54,333 nt of DNA from positions 1 to 54,333 of IMG/VR virus record IMGVR_UViG_3300038416_000116. One strand, given 5' to 3'. The stretch is from a virus. This document shows, one piece after another, positions 44,704 through 51,756 of the stretch. The stretch's first letter is position 1. Every line of letters begins with the position of its first letter. Below the pieces are notes generated by a model that saw nothing but the letters and a program-made list of their open reading frames with translations, was not told where the DNA came from and ran no database searches. The translations under genes were made by a program, and so were the position numbers.

Positions 44704-44886
44704 ATGTTCTACACACTCGTTAGGCTTTCAGATCAAATTGTTCTTCGGTCTCTCGAATCGGAAGAAGAGATCAACTCAATCTTAGTCGAGCTCCACGGTG
44801 ACGGAGCAGATCTTCACGACTACGATATCATTCAGACGGACAAGTTGTATCAAGAAGACCAAGTGTTAGATGAAACCTATGCCTAA
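44704..44886 (+). CDS. Unknown 60-aa acidic protein
   Basis: No Cys; acidic with LRSLESEEEINSILVELHGD and YDIIQTDKLYQEDQVLDETY. It follows the membrane gene without gap and overlaps the next LCC gene by 17 bp. Beta-alpha-beta appearance; no family recognised. Confidence 0.65.
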   Translation: MFYTLVRLSDQIVLRSLESEEEINSILVELHGDGADLHDYDIIQTDKLYQEDQVLDETYA

Positions 44887-45124
44887 ACTTTGTTGCGTTC
44901 TTAATCCTCATCTTGAATGTGAAGCCTGTGGCATCAGAGTATGTATAGAGGAAAGAGACAAAGAAGGGAATTGGCTTACATGGAAGCTTCATGACTACGT
45001 GGATGACGAGACGTACACCAACGGAAAATTGATGAAAGAATTGATGTACGAGTGCCCTACAACAAAGATAAGAGTTATTACAGACTACAGCGTGAAGCAT
45101 CTTCGCTTCAAGAGGATACCATGA
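44870..45124 (+). CDS. LCC-family protein
   Basis: 84 aa. MKPMPKLCCVLNPHLECEAC, then VCIEERDKEGNW (last pair reduced to one Cys), later YECPTTKIRVITD, which matches the C-P-x-T-K motif of the group at 42833. Confidence 0.8.
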   Translation: MKPMPKLCCVLNPHLECEACGIRVCIEERDKEGNWLTWKLHDYVDDETYTNGKLMKELMYECPTTKIRVITDYSVKHLRFKRIP

Positions 45125-45438
45125 AACCGGTTGATGCTTCACCACTTCCTACGCTGTGCTGCGAACTGAATCCGCTAATGGCAACGTCAGGTAAGAGGAT
45201 CTATCAGGAAGATGGATTACCTACATACGTAGAACTAACGCCCCTACTATGTAGGTTTTGTGGTTGTAAGGTTTGTGAAGAGTGTTGGAAGAGTGGGAAG
45301 CACTTCGTCAAGAACTTCGTTGCTGGAGAAGAAGAGGACGTGTATGGATGGAAGCCGCTGCTAGAAGTTAAACGAGAAATGCCGTCATGTATCAATCCTT
45401 GGCACAATATGCTGCTGAGGACGAAAGCAAGCCTATAG
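45121..45438 (+). CDS. LCC-family protein, long spacer
   Basis: 105 aa from the ATGA overlap. TLCCELNPLMATSGKRIYQE, then LLCRFCGCKVCEECWKSGKH after a 26-residue insertion. The full set of pairs is intact. The C-terminus has SCINPWHN. Confidence 0.8.
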   Translation: MKPVDASPLPTLCCELNPLMATSGKRIYQEDGLPTYVELTPLLCRFCGCKVCEECWKSGKHFVKNFVAGEEEDVYGWKPLLEVKREMPSCINPWHNMLLRTKASL

Positions 45439-45559
45439 GCATCATAGGAGAACCTGTGAAAGATAGAGCGCCTCCGTATTAACTTCTAGGAGCGAACGAG
45501 AATTACTTATTGAGGTGCTGGCGTAGGTTCCTGGCGCCTCTAAAACAAACTAACAAAGA

Positions 45560-45634
45560 CCTGGAGTAAGATAGTACTAATTAGCTTCTAGGAGAACTCC
45601 TAGCTAGAGATTAATTAGGAACTCTTACTCCAGG
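45560..45634. other. Large nested inverted repeat
   Basis: CCTGGAGTAAGA (45560-45571) is complementary to TCTTACTCCAGG (45623-45634). Inside lie CTAATTA/TAATTAG (45577 and 45612) and CTAGGAG-AA-CTCCTAG (45588-45603). The whole could fold into one long stem. It occupies the middle of a 214-bp gap (45439-45652) that otherwise holds a GAGGTGC/GCGCCTC hairpin and no gene. Terminator, recombination site or structured RNA are all possible. Confidence 0.6.
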
Positions 45635-45652
45635 CACAATTTGAGAAATGCA

Positions 45653-45892
45653 ATGGATAAGAAATCTACTGACGAACGTAATCTCTGCTGTATTCTTAAT
45701 GCAAGGGGTAAAATGGTGTGCGGCCATTGCAACAGATGGCTATGTGAAAGTTGTGCCTTTGATGATAAATATTATGTAGCGTGTAGTTTGGGAGGCAGGA
45801 GACCTGAATCTACTTACTATCATTGCCCGAGACATATAAGGCTTTGTAAGACGAGACTAGAAAAAGGGGCCGTCATACAAGAAAGAAGATAA
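45653..45892 (+). CDS. LCC-family protein
   Basis: 79 aa from ATG 45653 (a TTG four codons upstream is disfavoured). MDKKSTDERNLCCILNARGK, then CGHC, CESC and YYHCPRHIRLC. First gene after the large inverted repeat, so it may start a transcript. Confidence 0.8.
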   Translation: MDKKSTDERNLCCILNARGKMVCGHCNRWLCESCAFDDKYYVACSLGGRRPESTYYHCPRHIRLCKTRLEKGAVIQERR

Positions 45893-45894
45893 AT

Positions 45895-46128
45895 ATGATA
45901 AAATATACTCATAAAGTTCGTGAGCAGCGCCTCTGCTGTGTACTAAATAGATCTTGTTTCATTACCAAACACCTTAAACCCTTTATCACTAGGCATCCTC
46001 ATATGATAGCAAAGATACTTCAAGATAAGTTCGTAACCTCAAGCTATCAGTTGTGGAAAGAAGACATTCTCTATACCCCTGGATACGTTGCAGGATACTT
46101 AGGAAGTATGCTTCTCAACCGAAAATAA
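45895..46128 (+). CDS. LCC-family protein lacking the finger
   Basis: 77 aa. QRLCCVLNRSCFITKHLKPF keeps the LCC opening and one extra Cys, but there is no C-x2-C pair. The rest is basic-aromatic (ITRHPHMIAKILQDKFVTSS, YTPGYVAGYLGSMLLNRK). Either a decayed copy or evidence that the LCC opening works without zinc. Confidence 0.65.
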   Translation: MIKYTHKVREQRLCCVLNRSCFITKHLKPFITRHPHMIAKILQDKFVTSSYQLWKEDILYTPGYVAGYLGSMLLNRK

Positions 46129-46129
46129 T

Positions 46130-46309
46130 ATGAACATACAAAAGAGCACCTGCACTTGCGGTAAGCTTCATACAGTGGTTGTCTTCTTAGGAAGACTAGT
46201 GATACACTGTTCTCCACGACTTTGTCGTTCTATAAAGGCTCATCCCTGTATAAAGGAAGGAGCTAAAGCATATCCATTATTCAAAGCGTACATGCGGGCG
46301 ATACCCTAA
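46130..46309 (+). CDS. 59-aa Cys protein, unclassified
   Basis: MNIQKSTCTCGKLHTVVVFL, then HCSPRLCRSIKAHPC. C-x-C-x3-H and three further Cys, basic. Not an LCC or GH member by signature but of the same size and context. Its stop overlaps the next start (TAATG). Confidence 0.6.
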   Translation: MNIQKSTCTCGKLHTVVVFLGRLVIHCSPRLCRSIKAHPCIKEGAKAYPLFKAYMRAIP

Positions 46310-46509
46310 TGGCATTAAAGCTTTGCTGTGTCTTAGAAGGTTTAGCGGAGCATTGCGCCTTCTGTAATAAGGAACTTAAATTTTGTAAGATCCATATAAC
46401 AGGAACCAACGATCATTTTCTAAATGGCAATTGTCGTTTGCGAAAAGAGGGATGTGTATGCTCAAGCGAAAAATTGTGCAAGTGCTTGGCAGCTTCTGCT
46501 GCCGAATGA
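46309..46509 (+). CDS. LCC-family protein
   Basis: 66 aa. MALKLCCVLEGLAEHCAFCN, then FCKIHITGTNDH and a Cys cluster GCVCSSEKLCKCL at the C-terminus, unusually Cys-dense. Confidence 0.8.
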   Translation: MALKLCCVLEGLAEHCAFCNKELKFCKIHITGTNDHFLNGNCRLRKEGCVCSSEKLCKCLAASAAE

Positions 46510-46703
46510 ATCCTACTATCATTTGTCATGGATGTGATAAGTATTGGTGTGAGAAATGTAATCCCTCAAACAACCCTGAATGGAACGATCCTAAAGGACA
46601 TAAGTGTCTTGGGAAGAATTGGATGTGTCCTGCTGGAGGATTTGTCTGGCTGCATAAAACGCGGGGCGATGGCATCTCACATCTAGAGCGTTATGTCGAA
46701 TAA
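46458..46703 (+). CDS. LCC-family variant (FCC type)
   Basis: 81 aa from ATG 46458; ATG 46452 is also possible. MLKRKIVQVLGSFCCRMNPT, then CHGC, CEKC and WMCPAGGFVW. Overlaps the preceding gene by 52 bp, an unusually long overlap. A start at 46506 (ATGA) would remove the FCC signature and is less likely. Confidence 0.72.
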   Translation: MLKRKIVQVLGSFCCRMNPTIICHGCDKYWCEKCNPSNNPEWNDPKGHKCLGKNWMCPAGGFVWLHKTRGDGISHLERYVE

Positions 46704-46863
46704 ACTTTGCTGTGTCTTAAATACCTATCTTAAATGTTCTACATGTGATTGGGTTCTTTGTATGGCTTGCAGATCAATAGAATCTGTAAATTGTTATGCG
46801 CTACACAGAAAACAACTTGGATGCAAAGGTCATACTATATTAGTTAACGTCTATGGAAAATAA
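46693..46863 (+). CDS. LCC-family protein, 56 aa
   Basis: MSNKLCCVLNTYLKCSTCDW, then LCMACRSIESVNC, and a C-terminal LGCKGHTILVNVYGK. Overlaps upstream by 11 bp and downstream by 11 bp. Confidence 0.8.
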   Translation: MSNKLCCVLNTYLKCSTCDWVLCMACRSIESVNCYALHRKQLGCKGHTILVNVYGK

Positions 46864-47020
46864 AGAGAACCTAGCCTGCTTAATTAAGGGTCACGAAGAG
46901 ATAGCAGGAACTTCAAATAACGTTACGTCGCGTTGTAAGTATTGCGGCAGAGAGATTGAGTGCAGAGCAATACATGGCGGCGGGGATAAGGATTGTATAT
47001 GGCAACTCTATGGCGAATGA
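46853..47020 (+). CDS. GH-family protein, 55 aa
   Basis: MENKENLACLIKGHEEIAGT, then SRCKYCGREIECRAIHGGGD. Single C-x2-C and an acidic Trp-containing end. It overlaps both neighbours by 11 bp. Confidence 0.77.
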   Translation: MENKENLACLIKGHEEIAGTSNNVTSRCKYCGREIECRAIHGGGDKDCIWQLYGE

Positions 47021-47216
47021 GAACCTAGCGTGCCTGTTAAATGGACACAAACCCACAGGTGTAACCCTTAATACAAGGACGACTTGCTGCTACTGTCACG
47101 AGCCGCTTTACTATGTGGGTGATATATTTTGGGACGAGCAATACTGTTGGAAAACTAAAGAAGAGATGGACAAAACAAATGATAGACCAACCGGATTCGA
47201 TCCAGATTATCCATAA
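47010..47216 (+). CDS. GH-family protein
   Basis: 68 aa from ATG 47010. MANENLACLLNGHKPTGVTL, then TCCYCHEPLYYVGDI. Directly follows another GH gene with the same N-terminal ENLAC, so the pair arose by duplication. The longer frame upstream to 46956 is an overlap artefact. Confidence 0.77.
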   Translation: MANENLACLLNGHKPTGVTLNTRTTCCYCHEPLYYVGDIFWDEQYCWKTKEEMDKTNDRPTGFDPDYP

Positions 47217-47490
47217 CGACTTATGTTGTGAGGTGTCGCCTTTCTTGTGCTGCTACGCGTGTGGTGCTAAGAAATGTGCAGATCATTACTACCGATTACA
47301 GGAACACTTAGCAGACACACACCTTAAGGTACTTCAAACCGATGATCACTACGTGACGCACTGCACGATCACAAATACTCTTTGCTGTCAAGTTACGCCG
47401 GGAAGACTAGACTTTGTTCAGAAGTGCACTCATGGAAAAAATCCAAATGGATCAACATCTGTCATATCGAAAGCTAGTAATGCCGGGTGA
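47179..47490 (+). CDS. Tandem LCC protein with two signatures
   Basis: 103 aa from ATG 47179. HNDLCCEVSPFLCCYACGAK then KCADHYY forms a full first unit. TNTLCCQVTPGRLDFVQKC begins a second, incomplete unit from about residue 74. It is the only member with two LCC openings and looks like a fusion of adjacent genes. It overlaps the GH gene by 38 bp and the thioesterase gene by 59 bp. Confidence 0.7.
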   Translation: MIDQPDSIQIIHNDLCCEVSPFLCCYACGAKKCADHYYRLQEHLADTHLKVLQTDDHYVTHCTITNTLCCQVTPGRLDFVQKCTHGKNPNGSTSVISKASNAG

Positions 47491-47833
47491 TCTCAATTCG
47501 GCTCATACCCTCTTTGGCGGCACAATAATGAAATGGGCCGACGAAGCTGTAAGCATTTACGTTATGTGCCAACTGGGTACTAAGAAGGTTGTTACATTAA
47601 AGGTCAGTGAGATCCTTTTTAAAGAACCTGTTCAAGAAGGAGACGTCCTCGAGTTCATGGCAAGCACTGTTAAGGTAGGCAACACATCTATTACAGTCAA
47701 GTTAGATGTGCAACGCAAGTCAATCGAAGACAAGACTATAGTAGCCCCAACTGTTCTGTCATGTGAGTTCGTCTTCGTTGCAGTCGACGATAAGGGTCGG
47801 CCCACGCAACATAAGCTTTCAAAACGAGTATAA
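47432..47833 (+). CDS. Hotdog-fold acyl-CoA thioesterase, YciA-like
   Basis: 133 aa from ATG 47432 (ATG 47447 possible). LVMPGDLNSAHTLFGGTIMK, then WADEAVSIYV matches the P-x-D-x-N-x(3-4)-[LI]-F-G-G-x-[LI]-M-x-W-x-D-E core of acyl-CoA thioesterases, with Asp/Asn as catalytic candidates. The C-terminal half has VGNTSITVKLDVQR. Would hydrolyse acyl-CoA; its use to a phage is unclear, perhaps membrane-lipid or host signalling change. No Cys-rich part of its own. Confidence 0.85.
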   Translation: MEKIQMDQHLSYRKLVMPGDLNSAHTLFGGTIMKWADEAVSIYVMCQLGTKKVVTLKVSEILFKEPVQEGDVLEFMASTVKVGNTSITVKLDVQRKSIEDKTIVAPTVLSCEFVFVAVDDKGRPTQHKLSKRV

Positions 47834-47834
47834 T

Positions 47835-47915
47835 ATGAATCACGCTGCTGAAGTTTGCTTGTTAGCAGGTATAGGGTGCTTAGTCTATGCTATTAGCCTG
47901 ATGAGGGAGAACTAG
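47835..47915 (+). CDS. 26-aa membrane peptide
   Basis: MNHAAEVCLLAGIGCLVYAI then SLMREN. One hydrophobic helix between the thioesterase and the next LCC gene, with gaps of 1 bp on both sides. Its end (GAGGGAGAACTAGA) may serve as ribosome site for the following gene. Confidence 0.45.
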   Translation: MNHAAEVCLLAGIGCLVYAISLMREN

Positions 47916-47916
47916 A

Positions 47917-48129
47917 ATGAGCGCTAAGCTTTGTTGTATCCTTAGCCCACGAGACTATTGCACATACTGCGAACAGCCTATGTGCGATGACTGTGGAAGA
48001 ATACGCGAACTTAAAAAGAAAGAGGCGTACAACTGGCATAAACTAGCTCCAGGATATAGTTCTTGTACCCCTCGAGATAGAAATTTTGTATTTGATGGAC
48101 ACTATTACGGCGGCAAGCCTGTAGTATGA
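47917..48129 (+). CDS. LCC-family protein
   Basis: 70 aa. MSAKLCCILSPRDYCTYCEQ, then MCDDCGRIRELKKKE. The C-terminal half is Gly/Tyr-rich with one Cys. Unusually for the family, GGGAG lies upstream. Confidence 0.82.
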   Translation: MSAKLCCILSPRDYCTYCEQPMCDDCGRIRELKKKEAYNWHKLAPGYSSCTPRDRNFVFDGHYYGGKPVV

Positions 48130-48299
48130 GAAAGCGTTGCACTCGTCTTTGCTGTGTTGTTAACCCTTTAGTTATGTGTGTCCATTGTAAAGAAAAACTT
48201 TGTCAGACGTGCGTCTGGAATACGGAATGCTTTCACAAGCTAGCTGAGGTAGGTCAAGATGGAAAACCAAGACACGCCTTTAGGATCTTCGACAACTAA
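48126..48299 (+). CDS. LCC-family protein, 57 aa
   Basis: MRKRCTRLCCVVNPLVMCVH, then CKEKLCQTCVWNTECFH. A basic N-terminus with one extra Cys precedes the full finger. Overlaps the next gene by 41 bp in a different frame. Confidence 0.8.
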   Translation: MRKRCTRLCCVVNPLVMCVHCKEKLCQTCVWNTECFHKLAEVGQDGKPRHAFRIFDN

Positions 48300-48525
48300 A
48301 CTTAAGTTGTGTTGCATCCTTAATGGTACAACGTATATGCCTGAGCTATGCAATTGCGGCTTCAGGGCTTGTGACGAGTGTATAGCGGTGGCGCAGAGAG
48401 CCGGCGATGGTTGGTACATTTCAAAATACTTTGATGGCCTAACAACTCTAGCAGATCTTCACTACGAGTATTCAAATAAGAAGTGCCCTAGATTTCACGT
48501 AGAGAAAAAATTAGATGGTGAATAA
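48259..48525 (+). CDS. LCC-family protein
   Basis: 88 aa. LKLCCILNGTTYMPELCNCG, then ACDECIAVAQRAG. First pair is C-x-C. The C-terminal half has YFDGLTTLADLHYEYSNKKC and a CPRFH. The LADLH segment recurs in the gene at 44264 (YIADLHAVF). Confidence 0.8.
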   Translation: MENQDTPLGSSTTKLKLCCILNGTTYMPELCNCGFRACDECIAVAQRAGDGWYISKYFDGLTTLADLHYEYSNKKCPRFHVEKKLDGE

Positions 48526-48730
48526 TAAACTTTGTTGTCTTCTAAACCCTAGCTACAAATGTTATTTGTGCAACTGGTTAAGGTGCAAAGACTGTTGGGA
48601 TGGGCTCGAACAAGGCTCGCACTATACAATGAGGGTCGGGCAAGAAGTAGATCTTTACGATGTCAAATATTTTAAGCGTAGACATAAAAAGGAAGGACGT
48701 ATATGTTGTCTGGAAGGAAAAACTCTATGA
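48515..48730 (+). CDS. LCC-family protein
   Basis: 71 aa. MVNNKLCCLLNPSYKCYLCN, then LRCKDCWDGLEQGSHYTMRV and a second CC near the C-terminus (GRICCLEGK). Complete finger. Confidence 0.82.
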   Translation: MVNNKLCCLLNPSYKCYLCNWLRCKDCWDGLEQGSHYTMRVGQEVDLYDVKYFKRRHKKEGRICCLEGKTL

Positions 48731-48957
48731 AAAAAATTCTGACGCTAGCTGCTTGGTGGGGCCTGTGCCCTTATCAATGGGGGCCTCTTCCTCCCTTCCA
48801 GGGAGATGCTCTCCACCAAGACTGTCCTACAGTTGCTGCAACAGAAGTAGAAGTAAATATTAGTACAGGAGGCGCATATGGCAAACATTATCTTGAACCT
48901 CTTATTCAAGACGCTCGTAGCTTGGACCGCATACCACATAACGCTTCACTTCGTTAA
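48727..48957 (+). CDS. Possible exported small protein
   Basis: 76 aa from the ATGA overlap. MKKILTLAAWWGLCPYQWGP looks like a short signal sequence; the rest is polar with two Cys. The last 80 bp overlap, in another frame, a membrane gene that has a much better ribosome site, so the 3' part may not be real. Confidence 0.4.
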   Translation: MKKILTLAAWWGLCPYQWGPLPPFQGDALHQDCPTVAATEVEVNISTGGAYGKHYLEPLIQDARSLDRIPHNASLR

Positions 48958-49036
48958 GAGTATGACTCCCGCTGAGATAGGCGCTGCAGCGATAGCGATA
49001 TACTTCTTCTGCGATTCTAAACTTACGTTCAAGTAG
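48878..49036 (+). CDS. 52-aa membrane protein
   Basis: MANIILNLLFKTLVAWTAYH with a second hydrophobic segment PAEIGAAAIAIYFFC. ACAGGAGGCGCAT precedes the ATG, one of the best ribosome sites in the array. Two short membrane helices suggest a holin-like or inner-membrane protein, unproven. Confidence 0.6.
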   Translation: MANIILNLLFKTLVAWTAYHITLHFVKSMTPAEIGAAAIAIYFFCDSKLTFK

Positions 49037-49043
49037 AGGCACT

Positions 49044-49331
49044 ATGGATTCAGTCGAAGAAAATATGGCGTGGATGCGTCTAGATTTAGAAAGAGGGCTG
49101 CTCGTAGAGACACACAATGAGCTCTGCTGTGAACTCAACCCTAGAATCTATTGCAAAGGTTGTGGTAAGAAATGGTGTGAAGAACATGATACACGCAGAT
49201 GGTCTGATGAGGACTTCGATCACCAGACTCTCGGAGGGAATTTTTATAAATGTCCTATAGCCGATAAGGTAAAGAATACCTACGATATGGGACCTCACCC
49301 AGCCATACTTATACCTCAGACACTAAAGTAG
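49044..49331 (+). CDS. LCC-family protein with N-terminal helix
   Basis: 95 aa. A 26-residue acidic helix (MDSVEENMAWMRLDLERGLL) precedes ELCCELNPRIYCKGCGKKWC, EEH. GNFYKCPIADKVKNTYD corresponds to the C-P-x(2)-[KD]-[KR] strand of other members. Followed by a 45-bp gap with a TATTAAT -10-like box for the next gene. Confidence 0.82.
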   Translation: MDSVEENMAWMRLDLERGLLVETHNELCCELNPRIYCKGCGKKWCEEHDTRRWSDEDFDHQTLGGNFYKCPIADKVKNTYDMGPHPAILIPQTLK

Positions 49332-49376
49332 TTCTTACCTCGAATAAGCTCGTTACAATTGATGTATTAATCTAAG

Positions 49377-50678
49377 ATGCCGAAAGTATATCCGCCACCT
49401 AGATCTAATTGGAGACCAACATATATGGGCGAAACCTTAGTTAAGACGACTGATTTGACCGAAAAGAAAACATCTGCACGAAATATTCTGAAACCGGTCA
49501 ATGTGCCTGAAGACCTGCCCACAGACAGATTCCAAAGGCTTCTAGATGTAGCTGCTGGTAAGATGAAAAATGGAAGCTACACTTTGTGGACACATGATAC
49601 ACCTAACCTCGATTCGTTGGACGTTACGTTAGTCAACGAAGGGATGGCTCCTCACCCCGAGGATAGTGGTGAAGCTACTCCTTGGGCTGGACTTTACGAG
49701 CTCAAGCACGAAGGCGAAGTGTACTACTTGATAGGCATCTTTCAGCAAGGAGACTATAAGTTCAGAAAGTGTTACGGTATCGTTGGACCTACAAAAGATA
49801 AGGTCCTTGCTCTGTCTGAGTCTTTTCAAAAGGGGCAATCTACTTCTAAAAGGCTTCTTGCCCCTAAGTACATCTTCACTCCGCGCAATGGAAGGACTCC
49901 TCGCCCTTCATATGATTGGAATAAAGTAGTTCTTCCGGATGAGATCCGTAAGCAACTTCAAACTAACTTCTCTACATTCTTTAAGGGACCTGAAGCCTTC
50001 AACAAGGCAGGAGTTGCTTATCGAAGAGGTATCCTACTCACAGGAGCTCCAGGAACAGGTAAGACCTCGATATTGAAAGCAGTGATGTCTCAATATCCTA
50101 CCATCCCTTTCTTTGTCTTCGAGAAGACCTACGACGATGTTTATGTTGAGGACCTTCGTTCGATGTTCGCGGAAGCCGCCAGACTTCAACCAGCTGTCGT
50201 TGTTATTGAAGATATCGATCGCCTTGTGGATAGCAATAGCTTTCCGTTGGCAGATCTTTTGAATGTGCTTGACGGTCTTGGTACAGCTCAAGGTGTTATG
50301 GTTCTCGCAACGGCAAATAACGAAGGAGACATAGATCCTGCTCTCGTAGAGCGGCCTAGTCGTTTCGATCTTGTAGTCCGCGTTCCAATGCCTGACAAAG
50401 AGCATCGCAAGGCTTATATTGTCGAAAGGTCAACTTCGTTAGAGATCAAGCTTGCCGATCCGGAACTCGAAAAGCTTCTAGAGGCCACAGATAAGTATAC
50501 TATGGCCCAATGTCAAGAAATGTTCACTAACGCCGTCTTGACATCATTCGCAGAAGACACTCAGGTCTCCTATGAGCACCTCTTGATAGGTATCAAGAAT
50601 ATGGATAACTCCTTGAAGGCAGCCCGCAAGGTTGATTCCAAGAAGAAGACAGGCTTCAATCCCTTAGCAGAACTTTAA
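49377..50678 (+). CDS. AAA+ ATPase, FtsH/BCS1/ClpA-like clade
   Basis: 433 aa. Residues 1-200 are a novel N-terminal domain. The AAA module starts near 205: Walker A LTGAPGTGKT (223-230), Walker B VVVIEDID (E278, D279), sensor 1 VLATANNEGDIDP (N314), and arginines R326/R329 in ERPSRFD of the second region of homology. A C-terminal lid follows. Probably a remodelling machine. It is followed by a SprT-like metallopeptidase, so the two may act together on a protein substrate. Confidence 0.88.
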   Translation: MPKVYPPPRSNWRPTYMGETLVKTTDLTEKKTSARNILKPVNVPEDLPTDRFQRLLDVAAGKMKNGSYTLWTHDTPNLDSLDVTLVNEGMAPHPEDSGEATPWAGLYELKHEGEVYYLIGIFQQGDYKFRKCYGIVGPTKDKVLALSESFQKGQSTSKRLLAPKYIFTPRNGRTPRPSYDWNKVVLPDEIRKQLQTNFSTFFKGPEAFNKAGVAYRRGILLTGAPGTGKTSILKAVMSQYPTIPFFVFEKTYDDVYVEDLRSMFAEAARLQPAVVVIEDIDRLVDSNSFPLADLLNVLDGLGTAQGVMVLATANNEGDIDPALVERPSRFDLVVRVPMPDKEHRKAYIVERSTSLEIKLADPELEKLLEATDKYTMAQCQEMFTNAVLTSFAEDTQVSYEHLLIGIKNMDNSLKAARKVDSKKKTGFNPLAEL

Positions 50679-50691
50679 GTCTGGAGGTCTT

Positions 50692-51195
50692 GTGGCTGCC
50701 GAGACTCGTGACAAAGACGGGCTCATCCTTATGGAGTATCCTTTTGAGACAGCTATTACTCTAGATAAGAAGTGCTGGGTAGATATCGCTCAGATGCTTC
50801 TTAAACAAGAGAATCTCAAAGGAATCAACATTGAGCTTCAACCAGGTAAATGGTATCAATCTAAAAGAAGTCGGGGTCCTTACCTAGGTAAACTGGTCGA
50901 CTTCGTGTTTGGTCCTGAGATTATATATCTTTATGGATCCCACGTAGCGTACTGGAAGTACAAGAAGAAGGTGCATGAAGTTATACATATCGCGGTTGAT
51001 AGAGAAGACAAAGATATTCTAAGTACTTTGCTTCACGAGATCGCTCATGCACATCACATAGGTGATGATCATGGTAAGAAGTGGGAAGCAGAGTATCTTC
51101 GTCTAATGGACGAATACTATGTTTCCAGTTCGGCAGGACAATTGTACGAGACGCTAGTAGATCTGTACGAACCATCTTATGCAAGTACAAAATAG
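50692..51195 (+). CDS. SprT-like zinc metallopeptidase
   Basis: 167 aa from GTG behind GGAGGTCTT. STLLHEIAHAHHIGDDHGKK carries HExxH (H115, E116, H119) and a third ligand candidate H127 in the H-G-x-x-W pattern typical of SprT-like proteases, which cut DNA-protein crosslinks in cells. No C-terminal zinc ribbon is present. Adjacent to the AAA+ gene (13-bp gap). Confidence 0.8.
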   Translation: MAAETRDKDGLILMEYPFETAITLDKKCWVDIAQMLLKQENLKGINIELQPGKWYQSKRSRGPYLGKLVDFVFGPEIIYLYGSHVAYWKYKKKVHEVIHIAVDREDKDILSTLLHEIAHAHHIGDDHGKKWEAEYLRLMDEYYVSSSAGQLYETLVDLYEPSYASTK

Positions 51196-51457
51196 ACTCT
51201 GTTGCATAATTAATTCCTTTGGATACTGCTACTACTGCGATGAGCAATGGTGTCGACCTTGTTGGAACGTCGTAGTAAATGGTGGGAATGAATGGCTGGG
51301 AAGTAAATGTCCTGTGGCAAATTCTCTTAACAGAAGCATCTCTTATGGTAGGAGAGGAGGACATTGTGATTGGGCTACAGGAGTTGACATGCCTAGAGAT
51401 AATGTTAAGAAGTTCAACGCGGCCATAATTGATCTAAAGAAACTAATGGAACCATAG
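51179..51457 (+). CDS. LCC-family protein
   Basis: 92 aa. MQVQNRLCCIINSFGYCYYC, then WCRPCWNVVVNGG, and a long C-terminal part with KCPVANSLNRSISYGRRGGH. Overlaps the metallopeptidase gene by 17 bp. Confidence 0.82.
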   Translation: MQVQNRLCCIINSFGYCYYCDEQWCRPCWNVVVNGGNEWLGSKCPVANSLNRSISYGRRGGHCDWATGVDMPRDNVKKFNAAIIDLKKLMEP

Positions 51458-51756
51458 TGTCTAAAAATCTTAAACTATGTTGCCTCTTATCAAGACATCC
51501 CGTCGCAAGGTATGCCTTAGATAACTACGACATGAGACATTCTGATTGGTGTACGTGCGGATTTGGACTATGTGATACGTGCGCACAAGCTATATCAAAA
51601 GGTAGCAAACCTTCTAGGCTTTGGCCTAAAGATAACACATCTGGACACGTAGGAGGATACTTATCCTACGTCGACGAACACTACCTCTACAATCGAGAGT
51701 GTCCTTGGACCAAAGCATTCGTTAAACAAGAAGGCGAGCCTAACTTAAATGGATAA
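51457..51756 (+). CDS. LCC-family protein, GTG start
   Basis: 99 aa from a GTG sharing one base with the previous TAG. KLCCLLSRHPVARYALDNYD, then WCTCGFGLCDTCAQAISKG, and ECPWTKAFVK. The first pair is C-x-C after a long spacer, as in the gene at 48259. Confidence 0.8.
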   Translation: MSKNLKLCCLLSRHPVARYALDNYDMRHSDWCTCGFGLCDTCAQAISKGSKPSRLWPKDNTSGHVGGYLSYVDEHYLYNRECPWTKAFVKQEGEPNLNG

